DNA of 64,000 bases from Flavobacterium sp. CG_23.5 (GCF_017875765.1 NZ_JAGGNA010000001.1:3375001-3439000), one strand, 5' to 3'. Counted from the stretch's first letter, positions 19,363 to 28,507 are shown. A program made the numbers and translations. The notes: generated from the sequence alone by a model not told the origin.

Positions 19363-20466
19363 ATGTCAGAAAATCTTCAAAATAATACATTATTCACTCA
19401 AGTTGTTGATTTGCTTCAACTATCAAAACAGCAAGTAATAAGAACAATAAACCAAACCATGGTTTATACTTATTATGAGATTGGGCGCATGATTGTAGAA
19501 GAAGAACAAAACGGAAAAGATAGGGCTGAATATGGTAAGCAACTGTTAAAGGGACTTTCAAAGCAGCTTAATAATGAGTTTGGAAAGGGGTTTTCTGTAG
19601 TTAATTTAGAGAATATGAGGAAGTTTTATTTGGCTTACTCAATTTCCGAGACACTGTCTCGGATTTTACAAATTCAAAAATCCCAGTCACTGACTGGGGA
19701 ATTGAATACTAAGATATCTCAGTCACTGACTGGGGTTTCTGAAAATCAAAAAGTGCAGTCGCTGATTTCGTTTTTCAAACTAACTTGGACACATTATGTT
19801 TTCTTAATGCGAATTGACCATGAGCAAGAAAGACGTTTTTACGAAATAGAATCCGAAAAATACAACTGGAGCGTTCGAGAATTACAACGTCAATACGATT
19901 CTGCTTTATATACCAGATTGGCTCTAAGTAGAGATAAAGAAGGGATTTTAAAACTTTCTGAAAAAGGTCAGATTTTTGAGAAACCTAAAGATATAATCAA
20001 AGATCCGTATATTCTTGAATTTCTTGGACTGCCAGAATTGCATCAATATTCTGAATCAGAATTAGAAGAAGAAATCATTAATAAGCTCGAACATTTTCTG
20101 CTAGAATTAGGTCATGGTTTTACCTTTGTTTCGAGACAAAAAAGAATCACTTTTGATGATAAACATTTTAGAATTGACTTGGTTTTTTACAACCGAATAT
20201 TAAAATGTTTTGTTTTAATTGACTTGAAAATTGGAGAGTTAAAACATCAGGATTTGGGTCAAATGCAAATGTATGTGAATTATTACGACCGAGAAATGCG
20301 TTTAGAAGATGAAAATAAAACGATTGGAATAGTACTTTGCCAAAACAAAAGCGATTTGGTGGTGGAATACACTTTACCTGAAAATAACGAACAAATATTT
20401 GCCAGTAAATACAAAACGGTATTGCCGAGTAAAGAAGATTTATTGAAACTAATTGAGCAGATATAA
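19363..20466 (+). CDS. DUF1016/YhcG-type PDDEXK nuclease domain protein
   Basis: 367 residues from the ATG at 19363 (a TTG codon lies directly before it). N-terminal DUF1016_N helices (TYYEIGRMIVEEEQ) and a C-terminal PDDEXK-like domain with RIDLVFYNRILKCFVLIDLKIGELKHQDLGQM near 265-295, where D, D and K of the fold are visible. Members are predicted endonucleases found with restriction-modification and mobile DNA; I know of no settled function for the chromosomal form. Between the domains (about residues 95-134) sits a 12-residue repeat encoded by 36-bp palindromic units. It interrupts the usual parE-parC pairing. Confidence 0.88.
   Translation: MSENLQNNTLFTQVVDLLQLSKQQVIRTINQTMVYTYYEIGRMIVEEEQNGKDRAEYGKQLLKGLSKQLNNEFGKGFSVVNLENMRKFYLAYSISETLSRILQIQKSQSLTGELNTKISQSLTGVSENQKVQSLISFFKLTWTHYVFLMRIDHEQERRFYEIESEKYNWSVRELQRQYDSALYTRLALSRDKEGILKLSEKGQIFEKPKDIIKDPYILEFLGLPELHQYSESELEEEIINKLEHFLLELGHGFTFVSRQKRITFDDKHFRIDLVFYNRILKCFVLIDLKIGELKHQDLGQMQMYVNYYDREMRLEDENKTIGIVLCQNKSDLVVEYTLPENNEQIFASKYKTVLPSKEDLLKLIEQI
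19645..19768 (+). repeat. In-frame palindromic repeat, period 36 bp
   Basis: Palindromes centred on single C residues at 19654 (TCCGAGACA c TGTCTCGGA), 19690 (CCCAGTCA c TGACTGGG) and 19726 (CAGTCA c TGACTG). A degenerate fourth is at 19762 (CAGTC G c T GA). Spacing is exactly 36 bp. The encoded cores are ETLSR, QSLTG, QSLTG and QSLIS. Confidence 0.85.
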
Positions 20467-20530
20467 AAGCTTATAAGTTGGTTGGTTAAACAACCTAAAA
20501 CAATTAAACTTTTAAACCTTAAACTTTTAC

Positions 20531-23242
20531 ATGAAAGACGAAGAAGAAGATAACATAATTCCAAACGAAGACGAATCGCAAGACGAGTCAAATGAATCAA
20601 ACGAATCAAATGACGAAGGTTTTGACGATATCGTGTCTTCTGGAGGACAGCATTTTTACGACAATCAAGAAGACGGAAACGATACCATTACCAAAGTTAC
20701 GGGAATGTACAAAGACTGGTTTCTAGATTATGCTTCCTATGTAATTCTGGAGCGTGCCGTTCCTGCAATTGAGGATGGATTTAAACCGGTACAACGCCGA
20801 ATCATGCACTCGTTGAAAGAGCTGGATGACGGTCGCTACAATAAAGTGGCCAATGTTGTTGGGCACACTATGCAATATCATCCTCACGGAGATCAGAGTA
20901 TTGGTGATGCGATGGTACAAATTGGTCAGAAAGAATTACTAATTGACTGTCAGGGAAACTGGGGGAATATTTTAACTGGTGATGGCGCAGCAGCTTCCCG
21001 TTATATCGAAGCACGTTTGTCCAAATTTGCTTTGGAGGTTTTGTATTCTCCAAAAATTACGGATTGGGGTGTTTCTTATGATGGGCGACGAGCGGAGCCG
21101 AACAATCTTCCGGTGAAGTTTCCTTTATTGCTTGCCTCCGGTGCTGAAGGTATTGCTGTTGGTCTTTCGACGAAAGTCTTGCCTCATAATTTTAACGAAT
21201 TAATAGATTCATCGATAAAAATATTAAAGGGAAAACCTTTTACGATTTATCCCGATTTTATGACACAAGGTATTGCAGATGTGTCGAATTATAATGACGG
21301 TTTGCGCGGCGGTCGTGTTCGAGTTCGTGCTAAAATTGCGCAACTTGATAAAAATACTTTGGTGATTACCCAGATTCCGTTCTCTACCAATACGACGACT
21401 TTGATTGACAGTATTTTGAAAGCCAATGACAAAGGTAAAATCAAAATCAAAAAAATAGAGGATAATACCGCGGCTGATGTCGAGATTTTAATCCATCTTT
21501 TTCCTGGTGTTTCTCCTGATAAAACCATTGATGCATTATTTGCTTTTACGGCTTGCGAAACTTCGGTGGCGCCATTGGGTTGCGTAATTGAAGATAACAA
21601 ACCATTGTTTATCGGGGTTTCTGAAATGTTGAAAATTTCAACGCACAGAACCGTTCAATTGCTTAAAAGTGAACTCGAAATTCAGTTGAGTGAATTGGAG
21701 GAACAATGGCATTTTCTTTCTTTGGAACGTATTTTTATCGAAAATAAAATCTATCGTGACATTGAAGAAATGACAACTCGTGAAACGGTAATAAAAGCGG
21801 TTGATGATGGCTTGAAACCACACATCAAACATTTAAAACGAGCGGTTACCGAAGACGATATTCTGCGTTTATTGGATATCCGAATCATGCGTATTTCTAA
21901 ATTTGACAGCAATAAAGCGCAGGATAAAATTGAATCGCTGGAAGGTGATATTGAACAGGTAAAACACGATTTAGAACATCTGACTGATTTTGCGATAGCC
22001 TATTTTGCGAAGTTAAAAGAGAAGTACGGAAAAGGTCGTGAGCGCCAAACAGAGCTCCGTATTTTTGATGATATTGAAGCGACAAAAGTAGTGTTGCGAA
22101 ATACTAAATTATATGTGAATAAGGAAGAAGGTTTCGTAGGAACGAGTTTGAAAAAAGACGAGTATGTTACCGATTGTTCTGATATTGATGATGTAATTGT
22201 TTTTCTTCGTGATGGAAAAATGATGATTACTAAAGTGGATGCTAAAACCTTTGTGGGGAAAGACATTATTCACATTGCTATTTTTGACAAAAGCGACAAG
22301 CGTACTATTTATAACATGATTTACCGTGATGGAAAATCGGGACCATCGTACATAAAACGTTTCAATGTTTCGGGTGTTACACGTGACAAAGCGTATGATT
22401 TGACAAATGAAACTGCAGGTTCTCAAGTGTTGTATTTTTCTTGTAATCCAAATGGAGAAGCAGAAGTGATAACCATTCTATTACGCCAAATTGGAACTGT
22501 CAAAAAACTGAAATTCGATATCGATTTTGCCAGTTTAGCCATTAAAGGTCGGGCTTCCAAAGGAAATTTGGTAACCAAATATCCCATCAAAAAAATCGAG
22601 TTGAAAGAGAAAGGAATCTCTACTTTATTGCCTAGAAAAGTTTGGTTTGATGATACGGTTCAACGATTAAACGTAGATGGAAGGGGAGAGTTGCTTGGCG
22701 AATTTAGACCAAATGATAAAATATTGGTTGTTTCACAAACTGGTAAACTCAAAGTGATTACGCCTGAATTAGCGACGCATTTTGATGAAGATATGGTCGT
22801 TTTGGAAAAATGGATTCCCAAAAAACCAATATCTGCCATTTATTATGATGGTGAAAAAGAAAGATACTACGTTAAACGTTTCTTGGTAGAAACCGAAAAT
22901 AAAGAAGAAAGTTTTATCACGGAACATCCTAACTCACAGTTGGAAATCGTGTCAACGGATTATCGTCCAGTTGCCGAATTGATTTTTCCTAAAGTGAAAG
23001 GAGTTCAAAAAGAGAATATGACTATAGATATCGAATCCTATATTAACATAAAAGGATTTAAGGCGCTTGGTAATCAATTGACAACCGATAAATTGAAACA
23101 GGTTAATCTTCTGGAATCTTTGCCGTACGAAATTCCGCAAGAGATTGTTCCGGAAAACATCGAGGTTGAAGGTGAAACAAATGGGGACGATTCTGCTGTT
23201 CAACTGGAAGATGATGGACAAATAACTTTGACTTTAGAATAA
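20531..23242 (+). CDS. parC: DNA topoisomerase IV subunit A
   Basis: 903 residues. An acidic N-terminal extension (about residues 1-35, rich in D, E, N and S), then the GyrA/ParC breakage-reunion domain with VIGHTMQYHPHGDQSIGDAM-like sequence near 115-134. The catalytic Tyr is in AASRYIEARLS near 156. A long C-terminal beta-pinwheel region follows without a clear GyrA box, and the tail is acidic again. Pairs with ParE at 17347 to decatenate chromosomes. Transcribed toward the bidirectional terminator at 23243. Confidence 0.92.
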   Translation: MKDEEEDNIIPNEDESQDESNESNESNDEGFDDIVSSGGQHFYDNQEDGNDTITKVTGMYKDWFLDYASYVILERAVPAIEDGFKPVQRRIMHSLKELDDGRYNKVANVVGHTMQYHPHGDQSIGDAMVQIGQKELLIDCQGNWGNILTGDGAAASRYIEARLSKFALEVLYSPKITDWGVSYDGRRAEPNNLPVKFPLLLASGAEGIAVGLSTKVLPHNFNELIDSSIKILKGKPFTIYPDFMTQGIADVSNYNDGLRGGRVRVRAKIAQLDKNTLVITQIPFSTNTTTLIDSILKANDKGKIKIKKIEDNTAADVEILIHLFPGVSPDKTIDALFAFTACETSVAPLGCVIEDNKPLFIGVSEMLKISTHRTVQLLKSELEIQLSELEEQWHFLSLERIFIENKIYRDIEEMTTRETVIKAVDDGLKPHIKHLKRAVTEDDILRLLDIRIMRISKFDSNKAQDKIESLEGDIEQVKHDLEHLTDFAIAYFAKLKEKYGKGRERQTELRIFDDIEATKVVLRNTKLYVNKEEGFVGTSLKKDEYVTDCSDIDDVIVFLRDGKMMITKVDAKTFVGKDIIHIAIFDKSDKRTIYNMIYRDGKSGPSYIKRFNVSGVTRDKAYDLTNETAGSQVLYFSCNPNGEAEVITILLRQIGTVKKLKFDIDFASLAIKGRASKGNLVTKYPIKKIELKEKGISTLLPRKVWFDDTVQRLNVDGRGELLGEFRPNDKILVVSQTGKLKVITPELATHFDEDMVVLEKWIPKKPISAIYYDGEKERYYVKRFLVETENKEESFITEHPNSQLEIVSTDYRPVAELIFPKVKGVQKENMTIDIESYINIKGFKALGNQLTTDKLKQVNLLESLPYEIPQEIVPENIEVEGETNGDDSAVQLEDDGQITLTLE

Positions 23243-23273
23243 AAAAAAGCTTCCACGACGGAAGCTTTTTTTA
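23243..23273. terminator. Bidirectional terminator between parC and terC
   Basis: AAAAAAGCTTCC and GGAAGCTTTTTT form a perfect 12-bp stem with a 5-nt loop, directly between two convergent stops. Confidence 0.88.
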
Positions 23274-23280
23274 TGCACTG

Positions 23281-24054
23281 TTATTTTTTCTTTTTTGTCA
23301 TTTTCATATTCAATATTTCTACAAGTAAAGAGAATGTGATAGCAAAATATAGATATCCTTTTGGTACCGGTGTTACGTGGTTTCCAAATATTAAAGCATT
23401 CGATAAATGGGCACTTTCCGTAAGTAACATAAACCCAATCAATATTAGAAATGATAAACCAAGAATTTGTATGGAAGGATGTTTGTTTACAAAATTTCCG
23501 ACTGGTACCGCAAATTGCATCATTATTAAAACAGAAATAACCACTGCAGTGATCATGATATAAAGAGCGCCTTCAACTCCGTTTGTCATACCAACTGCGG
23601 TAAGAATACTGTCGAACGAGAAAACTAAATCAATCATAATGATTTGTAAAAGTACATTTTGAAACGATTTTGTTGCAGCCTTACCTAATTCTTTTTCTTC
23701 ATGCCCTTTTTCGTCCACTTTTTCCCTAATTTCATTCGTACTCTTGTAAATTAAGAATAATCCACCACCAAGTAAAATGAGGCTTTGACCTGTAATTCCT
23801 GCTGAAAACCAACTTAGGTTAATGTTGAACCAAGGTTCTTTCATTTGAATTAACAAACTAATACCAAACAAAAGTCCGATTCTCATAAACATAGCTAAAA
23901 ACATTCCAATTTTGGTAGCACTTTTTCGTTTCTCAATTGGCAATTTTCCAGTGGCAATCGAAATGAAAATAATGTTGTCAATTCCTAATACAATTTCCAG
24001 AAAGGTTAATGTTAATAGGGCAATCCACGCATCGGCATTTAAAAATACTTCCAT
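23281..24054 (-). CDS. TerC family integral membrane protein
   Basis: 257 residues with about seven membrane segments. TerC family signature LTFLEIVLGIDNIIF near residue 17 with the conserved Asp, and MIDLVFSFDSILTAVGM near 140. The family (TerC/Alx/MeeF) handles metal ions, mainly manganese, and supports tellurite resistance or co-translocational metalation; here it is not part of a ter operon. A Lys-rich tail (KMTKKKK) faces the cytosol. Confidence 0.88.
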   Translation of the reverse strand: MEVFLNADAWIALLTLTFLEIVLGIDNIIFISIATGKLPIEKRKSATKIGMFLAMFMRIGLLFGISLLIQMKEPWFNINLSWFSAGITGQSLILLGGGLFLIYKSTNEIREKVDEKGHEEKELGKAATKSFQNVLLQIIMIDLVFSFDSILTAVGMTNGVEGALYIMITAVVISVLIMMQFAVPVGNFVNKHPSIQILGLSFLILIGFMLLTESAHLSNALIFGNHVTPVPKGYLYFAITFSLLVEILNMKMTKKKK

Positions 24055-24110
24055 TTTATTTAATTCTAATTTATAATTTTTCTCCTTTTATGTAATTTTA
24101 AAATGGCGTG

Positions 24111-24485
24111 TTAATCCGCAATTTTCGTAACCGTTCCTTTTTGTTTTGTATCTACACCAACCATTCCAAATTCAAAGGTATAGGAATTTTTTGATGTTGT
24201 CAAAATTTTCATGTCGATTGCTTTTTCCTCTGCTTTGTTTTTGGGATGCAATTTTCGCAAAATATATTCACAATCGTTTACCCATCGTATCGAAGCAGTA
24301 TCCGTTTTTCCTTCAAAAGTTTCAATTTCAATGCTGCCATTGCGTTCAAAAACAGTTGTTTTTTTGACACCGTTTACTTTATATTCAAATTTAAATTTGC
24401 CTGTTTTGAAAGCTGCACAGTTGCGTTCCACATTATAACACGACATTAGTAACAGTAGTGGGAGGAGAAGTATTATTTTTTTCAT
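24111..24485 (-). CDS. Small lipoprotein of unknown function
   Basis: 124 residues. Signal peptide with lipobox LLLMSC near residue 16, so a lipoprotein. The mature part is about 105 residues, Lys-rich and predicted beta (GKFKFEYKVNGVKKTTVFER, SIRWVNDCEYILRKLHPKN), resembling a lipocalin-like or NlpE-like small barrel only in general character. I recall similar flavobacterial proteins carried as DNA topoisomerase IV in databases, presumably from proximity to parC; nothing in the sequence supports that name. Lies 56 bp upstream of terC on the same strand. Confidence 0.68.
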   Translation of the reverse strand: MKKIILLLPLLLLMSCYNVERNCAAFKTGKFKFEYKVNGVKKTTVFERNGSIEIETFEGKTDTASIRWVNDCEYILRKLHPKNKAEEKAIDMKILTTSKNSYTFEFGMVGVDTKQKGTVTKIAD

Positions 24486-24537
24486 TTTTTTAAGAGCGTT
24501 TATTTTTAATTTTTTTGGATTTATTCTGAATTTATTT

Positions 24538-24620
24538 CAGAAGCTATTTCCTGCTATTCGTTTCAATCTTTTCTTCGGCTAAAAAGCCTCAAAAAGGATT
24601 TCCACTGCTATCAGGGCTAG
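24538..24620. repeat. Dispersed palindromic spacer element, copy A
   Basis: Read on the minus strand it contains GATAGCAGTGGAAATCCTTTTT, then the hairpin GGCTTTTTAGCC, then AAAAGATTGAAACGAATAGC. Both conserved arms match copy B at 26928 apart from a few substitutions, in an unrelated spacer. Confidence 0.78.
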
Positions 24621-24630
24621 TTTATAATAG

Positions 24631-25206
24631 TTATTTCAATCGTTTTAATTCTTCGTCAGTAAAATTCTTGATACTTTTTTCTTGAGAAAATTTATCAGCA
24701 TTATAACTGTTGGATTTGTTTTTTGGAATCGATAAACTTTCCCAAGCGCCATTTTTTAATTGTTTGGCATAAAAAACAATTTGCCCGACATGATATGGAT
24801 AATGTGCCAATTGTCTGTTGATAGCTTCTGCAACGGCATGACCTTCGTTCCTAATATAAATAATTTCCGAAAGTTGCTCTGGTTGTAATCCGTTTAACGC
24901 AGTAAACAAACATTCCCAGCCTTTATTCCAAAGTGCTAAAACTTCCTCTTTGGTTTTTAAATCATTTTCGAATTCGGCATCTCGATTACGCCATTCTTTT
25001 TCACCATCAGTAGCCAAAAAATCAGTCCAGCGAGAAAGCATATTCCCCGAAAGGTGTTTTACCATCGTGGCAATACTGTTTGTATCTTCATTTGTAGCAG
25101 TAAAAAGCTGTTGCGGTTCCAGTTGCTCCATTGCTTTTTCTCCCAAGGTTTTGTAATAGAGAAATTGCTTTTTTACACTTTCAAGATATTGACTGTTTAT
25201 TTCCAT
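24631..25206 (-). CDS. DinB/DUF1572 family protein
   Basis: 191 residues, four-helix-bundle DinB superfamily, DUF1572 branch. Metal-ligand-type His residues appear in MVKHLSGNMLSRW near residue 49, and in HAVAEAINRQLAHYPYHVGQIV near 125. Some relatives are metal-dependent thiol transferases; most are uncharacterised. Followed at 2 bp spacing by... upstream gene order: the pentapeptide gene ends just before its start, so the two are an operon. Confidence 0.8.
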   Translation of the reverse strand: MEINSQYLESVKKQFLYYKTLGEKAMEQLEPQQLFTATNEDTNSIATMVKHLSGNMLSRWTDFLATDGEKEWRNRDAEFENDLKTKEEVLALWNKGWECLFTALNGLQPEQLSEIIYIRNEGHAVAEAINRQLAHYPYHVGQIVFYAKQLKNGAWESLSIPKNKSNSYNADKFSQEKSIKNFTDEELKRLK

Positions 25207-25208
25207 GA

Positions 25209-25781
25209 TTAGATGATTTTAATATCATATTTGTCTAAAAGTCCTAGAAGTCCTTGTGCGGAAAACTTGGCTTTTTTCATAGGATTAAATTCCGGATCAA
25301 TTTTATAATTGTAAGCTGAGGTAAAATCAACTCCTGCCAATTGCGTATCATTGAAGACAGCGTTATCTAAATTACAATTTTCAAAAACCGAATTCGTAAG
25401 ATTGGCACCGCCAAAAGTAACTTCTTTCATCGAACAGGAATTGAACTTTGTTTTGGGCATTTTTTTATTGGCAAAAGACGAATAATCTAAAACGCAATCC
25501 TCAAAATTCACTGTAAATAAGAAGTCAGTACACATATTGAAATGGATTCCGAGTAATTTGCAGTTTTTAAAACTAACCGTTTTTAGGCTCGTTCCCGTCA
25601 AATCAGTCATTGCTAAATTGCAATCGATGAACTCGCAATCCATAAAAGTATTGTTTGAAAAATTACTGTTTGAGAAATCGCAATTCTTGAAAACACAATC
25701 TTCAAATTCTCGATTGTTAATTCTCTTATTAATCCAAATGACTTTGTCAAATGTTTTTTGAATGTGAATTAAATCTTCCAT
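25209..25781 (-). CDS. Pentapeptide-repeat protein
   Basis: 190 residues made largely of A(D/N)LxX-type repeats: FEDCVFKNCDFSNSNFSNN near 27 and further runs to about residue 160, predicting a right-handed quadrilateral beta-helix. Cys and Asn are frequent at the repeat corners. Some family members protect gyrase (Qnr/MfpA type); this gene lies in the same region as the topoisomerase IV genes but not next to them, so such a role is only speculation. Its start overlaps the stop of the upstream 73-residue gene (TAATG). Confidence 0.85.
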   Translation of the reverse strand: MEDLIHIQKTFDKVIWINKRINNREFEDCVFKNCDFSNSNFSNNTFMDCEFIDCNLAMTDLTGTSLKTVSFKNCKLLGIHFNMCTDFLFTVNFEDCVLDYSSFANKKMPKTKFNSCSMKEVTFGGANLTNSVFENCNLDNAVFNDTQLAGVDFTSAYNYKIDPEFNPMKKAKFSAQGLLGLLDKYDIKII

Positions 25782-26002
25782 TAGTCGTTAAATAAGCTTT
25801 TCATAATTGTTTTTAATCCTAAATACATCAGAAACATTGCTGTCAAGCAAAATACTATTCCTATTCCCAAAACTAAATAATGCCAAGCATTTTCCTTGTT
25901 CATAAATGCGTTATAAATCAAGGATGGACCAATAAACAAAAGCGGTAAAGCTCCTGCCAGGTATTTTATTCCTTTTGATAATAATTCTTTGTTGGTTGCC
26001 AT
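25781..26002 (-). CDS. Small two-span membrane protein, DUF6095-like
   Basis: 73 residues with two hydrophobic segments (about 11-31 and 39-63) separated by NKENAWHY. Gene start ATG at 26002; its TAA overlaps the ATG of the pentapeptide gene. Matches my memory of DUF6095 in Flavobacteriia; no function known. First gene of the 73aa-pentapeptide-DinB operon. Confidence 0.65.
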   Translation of the reverse strand: MATNKELLSKGIKYLAGALPLLFIGPSLIYNAFMNKENAWHYLVLGIGIVFCLTAMFLMYLGLKTIMKSLFND

Positions 26003-26089
26003 TTTAATTTGGGATTTTAATTTTTGATTTGGGATTTACCCTTCAATTACGTTCAGTATGTTGGACTGAAAACTGCGACTGAACACTGT

Positions 26090-26905
26090 TTACTGAGCAC
26101 TGTAATAATCAACCGCTTTCCTGACGCTTCCATGTTTTTTTAATAATTCGCTGGCTTCTTCATATGAAACTGGAATTTCTCCCATAATCATTTTTACCCC
26201 ACGATCAACTAGTTTGCTGTTGCTCAATTGCATATCGACCATTTTGTTACCTTTCACTTTCCCCAGTTGAATCATGGTGGCTGTCGAAATCATATTCAAC
26301 ACTAATTTCTGTGCTGTTCCCGCTTTCATACGGGAACTTCCGGTTACAAATTCAGGTCCTACAACCACATCGATAGGAAATTTTGCTGTCGATGAAAGTG
26401 GACTTCCTGCATTACAAGAAATACTTCCTGTAGTTATATTATTTTCGTTACAAGTTTGTAATCCTCCGATAACATAAGGTGTAGTTCCTGATGCGGCAAT
26501 TCCAATCACTACATCATTCTCATTTATATTGTGTTCTTGTAAATCGATCCAAGCTTGGGTGGCGTTGTCCTCTGCATTTTCTACAGCTCTGCGAATGGCT
26601 TCATCACCACCGGCTATAATTCCGTTTACCAAGTCAAAAGGAACGCCAAAGGTTGGCGGACATTCCGAAGCATCAAGGATTCCGATACGGCCTGAAGTTC
26701 CGGCGCCAATATAGAATAATCTTCCGCCGAGTTTCATTTTAGCAACAATTTCAGTGACTAAAACTTCTATTTGGGGCAACGCTTTTTCTACTGCAAAAGG
26801 CACAGTTTTGTCTTCCTGATTGATGTTAGATAGCAATTCTGTAACCGACATTTTTTCTAAATGTTCGTATTTTGAGGATTGTTCGGTAGTTTTAGTAAAT
26901 GTCAT
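26090..26905 (-). CDS. murQ: N-acetylmuramic acid 6-phosphate etherase
   Basis: 271 residues from the ATG at 26905 (MTFTKTTEQ); the frame stays open to 27064 but runs through repeat copy B, so that part was rejected. Cleaves the lactyl ether of MurNAc-6-phosphate in cell-wall recycling. SIS domain with GAGTSGRIGILDASECPPTFG-type loop near residue 60-80, catalytic Glu in that loop, AASGTTPYVIGG near 131 and NMIST near 203. No PTS gene is adjacent, as expected in Bacteroidota. Confidence 0.93.
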   Translation of the reverse strand: MTFTKTTEQSSKYEHLEKMSVTELLSNINQEDKTVPFAVEKALPQIEVLVTEIVAKMKLGGRLFYIGAGTSGRIGILDASECPPTFGVPFDLVNGIIAGGDEAIRRAVENAEDNATQAWIDLQEHNINENDVVIGIAASGTTPYVIGGLQTCNENNITTGSISCNAGSPLSSTAKFPIDVVVGPEFVTGSSRMKAGTAQKLVLNMISTATMIQLGKVKGNKMVDMQLSNSKLVDRGVKMIMGEIPVSYEEASELLKKHGSVRKAVDYYSAQ

Positions 26906-26927
26906 TTTTGTTAAAATTAAAATTATG

Positions 26928-27062
26928 TGTAGGGACAGCTCGCGAGCTATGCGTACGTTGCGTGCGTGAGGGATAGTAGTGGAAATCCTTTTTTTTAGAG
27001 CGTTAGCGGAATAAAAAAAGATTGCAACGGATAGCCCGGCCGCTTTTTCAGCGGACACGCCC
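26928..27062. repeat. Dispersed palindromic spacer element, copy B
   Basis: Between murQ and the ZIP gene. Contains AGCTCGCGAGCT (perfect palindrome, 26936-26947), GGATAGTAGTGGAAATCC, AAAAGATTGCAACGGATAGC and a small hairpin CCGCT-TTTTC-AGCGG near 27039-27054. The two conserved arms match copy A. GC content is clearly above that of the flanking spacers. Confidence 0.8.
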
Positions 27063-27073
27063 AAATTATAAAA

Positions 27074-27742
27074 TTATATAAAATACGCCAATCCAATTCC
27101 TAAAATAATCATAGAAACCTTGGCGATATTGAATTTGTGTCCTTCGCTGCTTTCGAAAATAATCGTGGATGAAATATGAAATAATATCCCAATTACAACG
27201 GCAGTTATTTCGTTATAATATTGATTTAATATAGGCAAATAACCCGATGAAAACGTTCCCAGCGGTGTCATAATCGCAAAAGTGATCATGAAAATAAAAA
27301 TGGCTGTTTTATTTAAATTTGCATTGATAAAAAATGTTGTAAGAATGATCGCAATAGGTAGATGGTGTACGGCAATTCCAAGCGCTAAATCACTATGATG
27401 GCTTAATGGAAATCCTTCTAAAAAAGCGTGAATACAAAGGCTGATAAACAAAAGCCAAGGAATATGATTCATGTTTGCATGTCCATGAACATGGCCGTGT
27501 TCGGCGCCTTTGGAAAAAAATTCGAGTATGATTTGGAATAAAATTCCCAACATAATAAAAAGTCCAATATTGCTGTTTTTACTTTCATAAACTTCAGGTA
27601 ATAAATGCATCACGGTCAATGAAAGCAAAAACGAACCACTAAAGGCCAACAGTAATTTGAGATTGGTTTTGTTGTTTGGTTTCAAAACTAAAGCGATACC
27701 GTACCCTAAAAGTACCGAAAGTAATGGAAAAAGATAATTCAT
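27074..27742 (-). CDS. ZIP family metal transporter
   Basis: 222 residues, about eight membrane segments. ZIP family features: HLLPEVYES near 61, a His-rich cytosolic loop (EHGHVHGHANMNH near 82), HAFLEGFPLSHH near 105 and AVHHLPIAIILTTF near 124, which provide the binuclear metal site. Expected to import zinc or a related divalent cation. Its start abuts the stop of the upstream methyltransferase gene (adjacent bases), so the two are cotranscribed. Confidence 0.88.
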   Translation of the reverse strand: MNYLFPLLSVLLGYGIALVLKPNNKTNLKLLLAFSGSFLLSLTVMHLLPEVYESKNSNIGLFIMLGILFQIILEFFSKGAEHGHVHGHANMNHIPWLLFISLCIHAFLEGFPLSHHSDLALGIAVHHLPIAIILTTFFINANLNKTAIFIFMITFAIMTPLGTFSSGYLPILNQYYNEITAVVIGILFHISSTIIFESSEGHKFNIAKVSMIILGIGLAYFI

Positions 27743-28507
27743 TTATTTAAAAATCATGATTAGGCGTTCACTTTCTGTTTTATGGAATTTCTTTAACTTA
27801 TAATCTCCAAAAATATCCAACAGGTAAATTCCAGCTTCTTCCATTAATTGTTCGAAATCGGGAAGTGTCAAGGCTTTTACTTTTTCGGTGAAATGAAATT
27901 TTTGTCCTTTGTCTTCAAATGCAATTTCTTTATAAATATGTCCGTCTTTTAGATAGCGCTTGATATGAAAATCGATTTCATCTACTGTTTTTATTTCCTC
28001 AGGAACCAAAGTATTGAGGACTTGATTGACATTCATAAAGTCAATCACGGCAAATCCATATTCGGATAAGCTGTCTTTGATCGCTTTTAGGGTCGTTAAA
28101 TTATCTTCGTCATTCTCGAAATAACCAAAGCTGGTAAACAAGTTAAAAATGGCATCGTATTTTTCTTCAAAAGGTTCACGCATATCGTGAACTTTAAAAT
28201 GTAAGGTTTCGTTCGTATTTTTACTGGCCTCTGCAATGCTGTTTTCAGAAAGATCAGCACCTAGTACATCAAATCCCAGTTGATTCAAATAAATAGAATG
28301 GCGTCCTTTGCCACAAGCTAAATCCAGCACTTTTGCTTTTTCAGGGAGATTTAGATAATGCGTCAAATTATCCATAAAAATTTGCGCTTCTCTATAGTTT
28401 CGCTCTTTGTAAAGTATGTGGTAGTAAGGAGAGTCAAACCAAGAAGTGAACCAGTTTTCAGTTGATTTTTGTTGGTTTTCGGGTGACGGTTTTTGAGCTT
28501 CAGACAT
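27743..28507 (-). CDS. Class I SAM-dependent methyltransferase
   Basis: 254 residues. Motif I VLDLACGKGRHSIYL near residue 60, VLGADLSENSI for the ribose-binding acid and FNLFTSFGYF near 120. Acceptor unknown; a metabolite is more likely than a macromolecule on size. Directly upstream of the ZIP transporter with no gap. Divergent from rlmL. Confidence 0.83.
   Translation of the reverse strand: MSEAQKPSPENQQKSTENWFTSWFDSPYYHILYKERNYREAQIFMDNLTHYLNLPEKAKVLDLACGKGRHSIYLNQLGFDVLGADLSENSIAEASKNTNETLHFKVHDMREPFEEKYDAIFNLFTSFGYFENDEDNLTTLKAIKDSLSEYGFAVIDFMNVNQVLNTLVPEEIKTVDEIDFHIKRYLKDGHIYKEIAFEDKGQKFHFTEKVKALTLPDFEQLMEEAGIYLLDIFGDYKLKKFHKTESERLIMIFK

Noticed and set aside
19645..19768. CRISPR-like array
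   Set aside because: The repeats are in frame inside a protein gene, have no constant repeat with variable spacers of CRISPR size and no cas gene is near.
24111..24485. Reading this small gene as a DNA topoisomerase IV component
   Set aside because: 124-residue lipoprotein with a lipobox and no topoisomerase motif; the name would come only from proximity to parC.
26906..27064. In-frame N-terminal extension of murQ by 53 residues
   Set aside because: It translates repeat copy B; family similarity starts at the ATG 26905.
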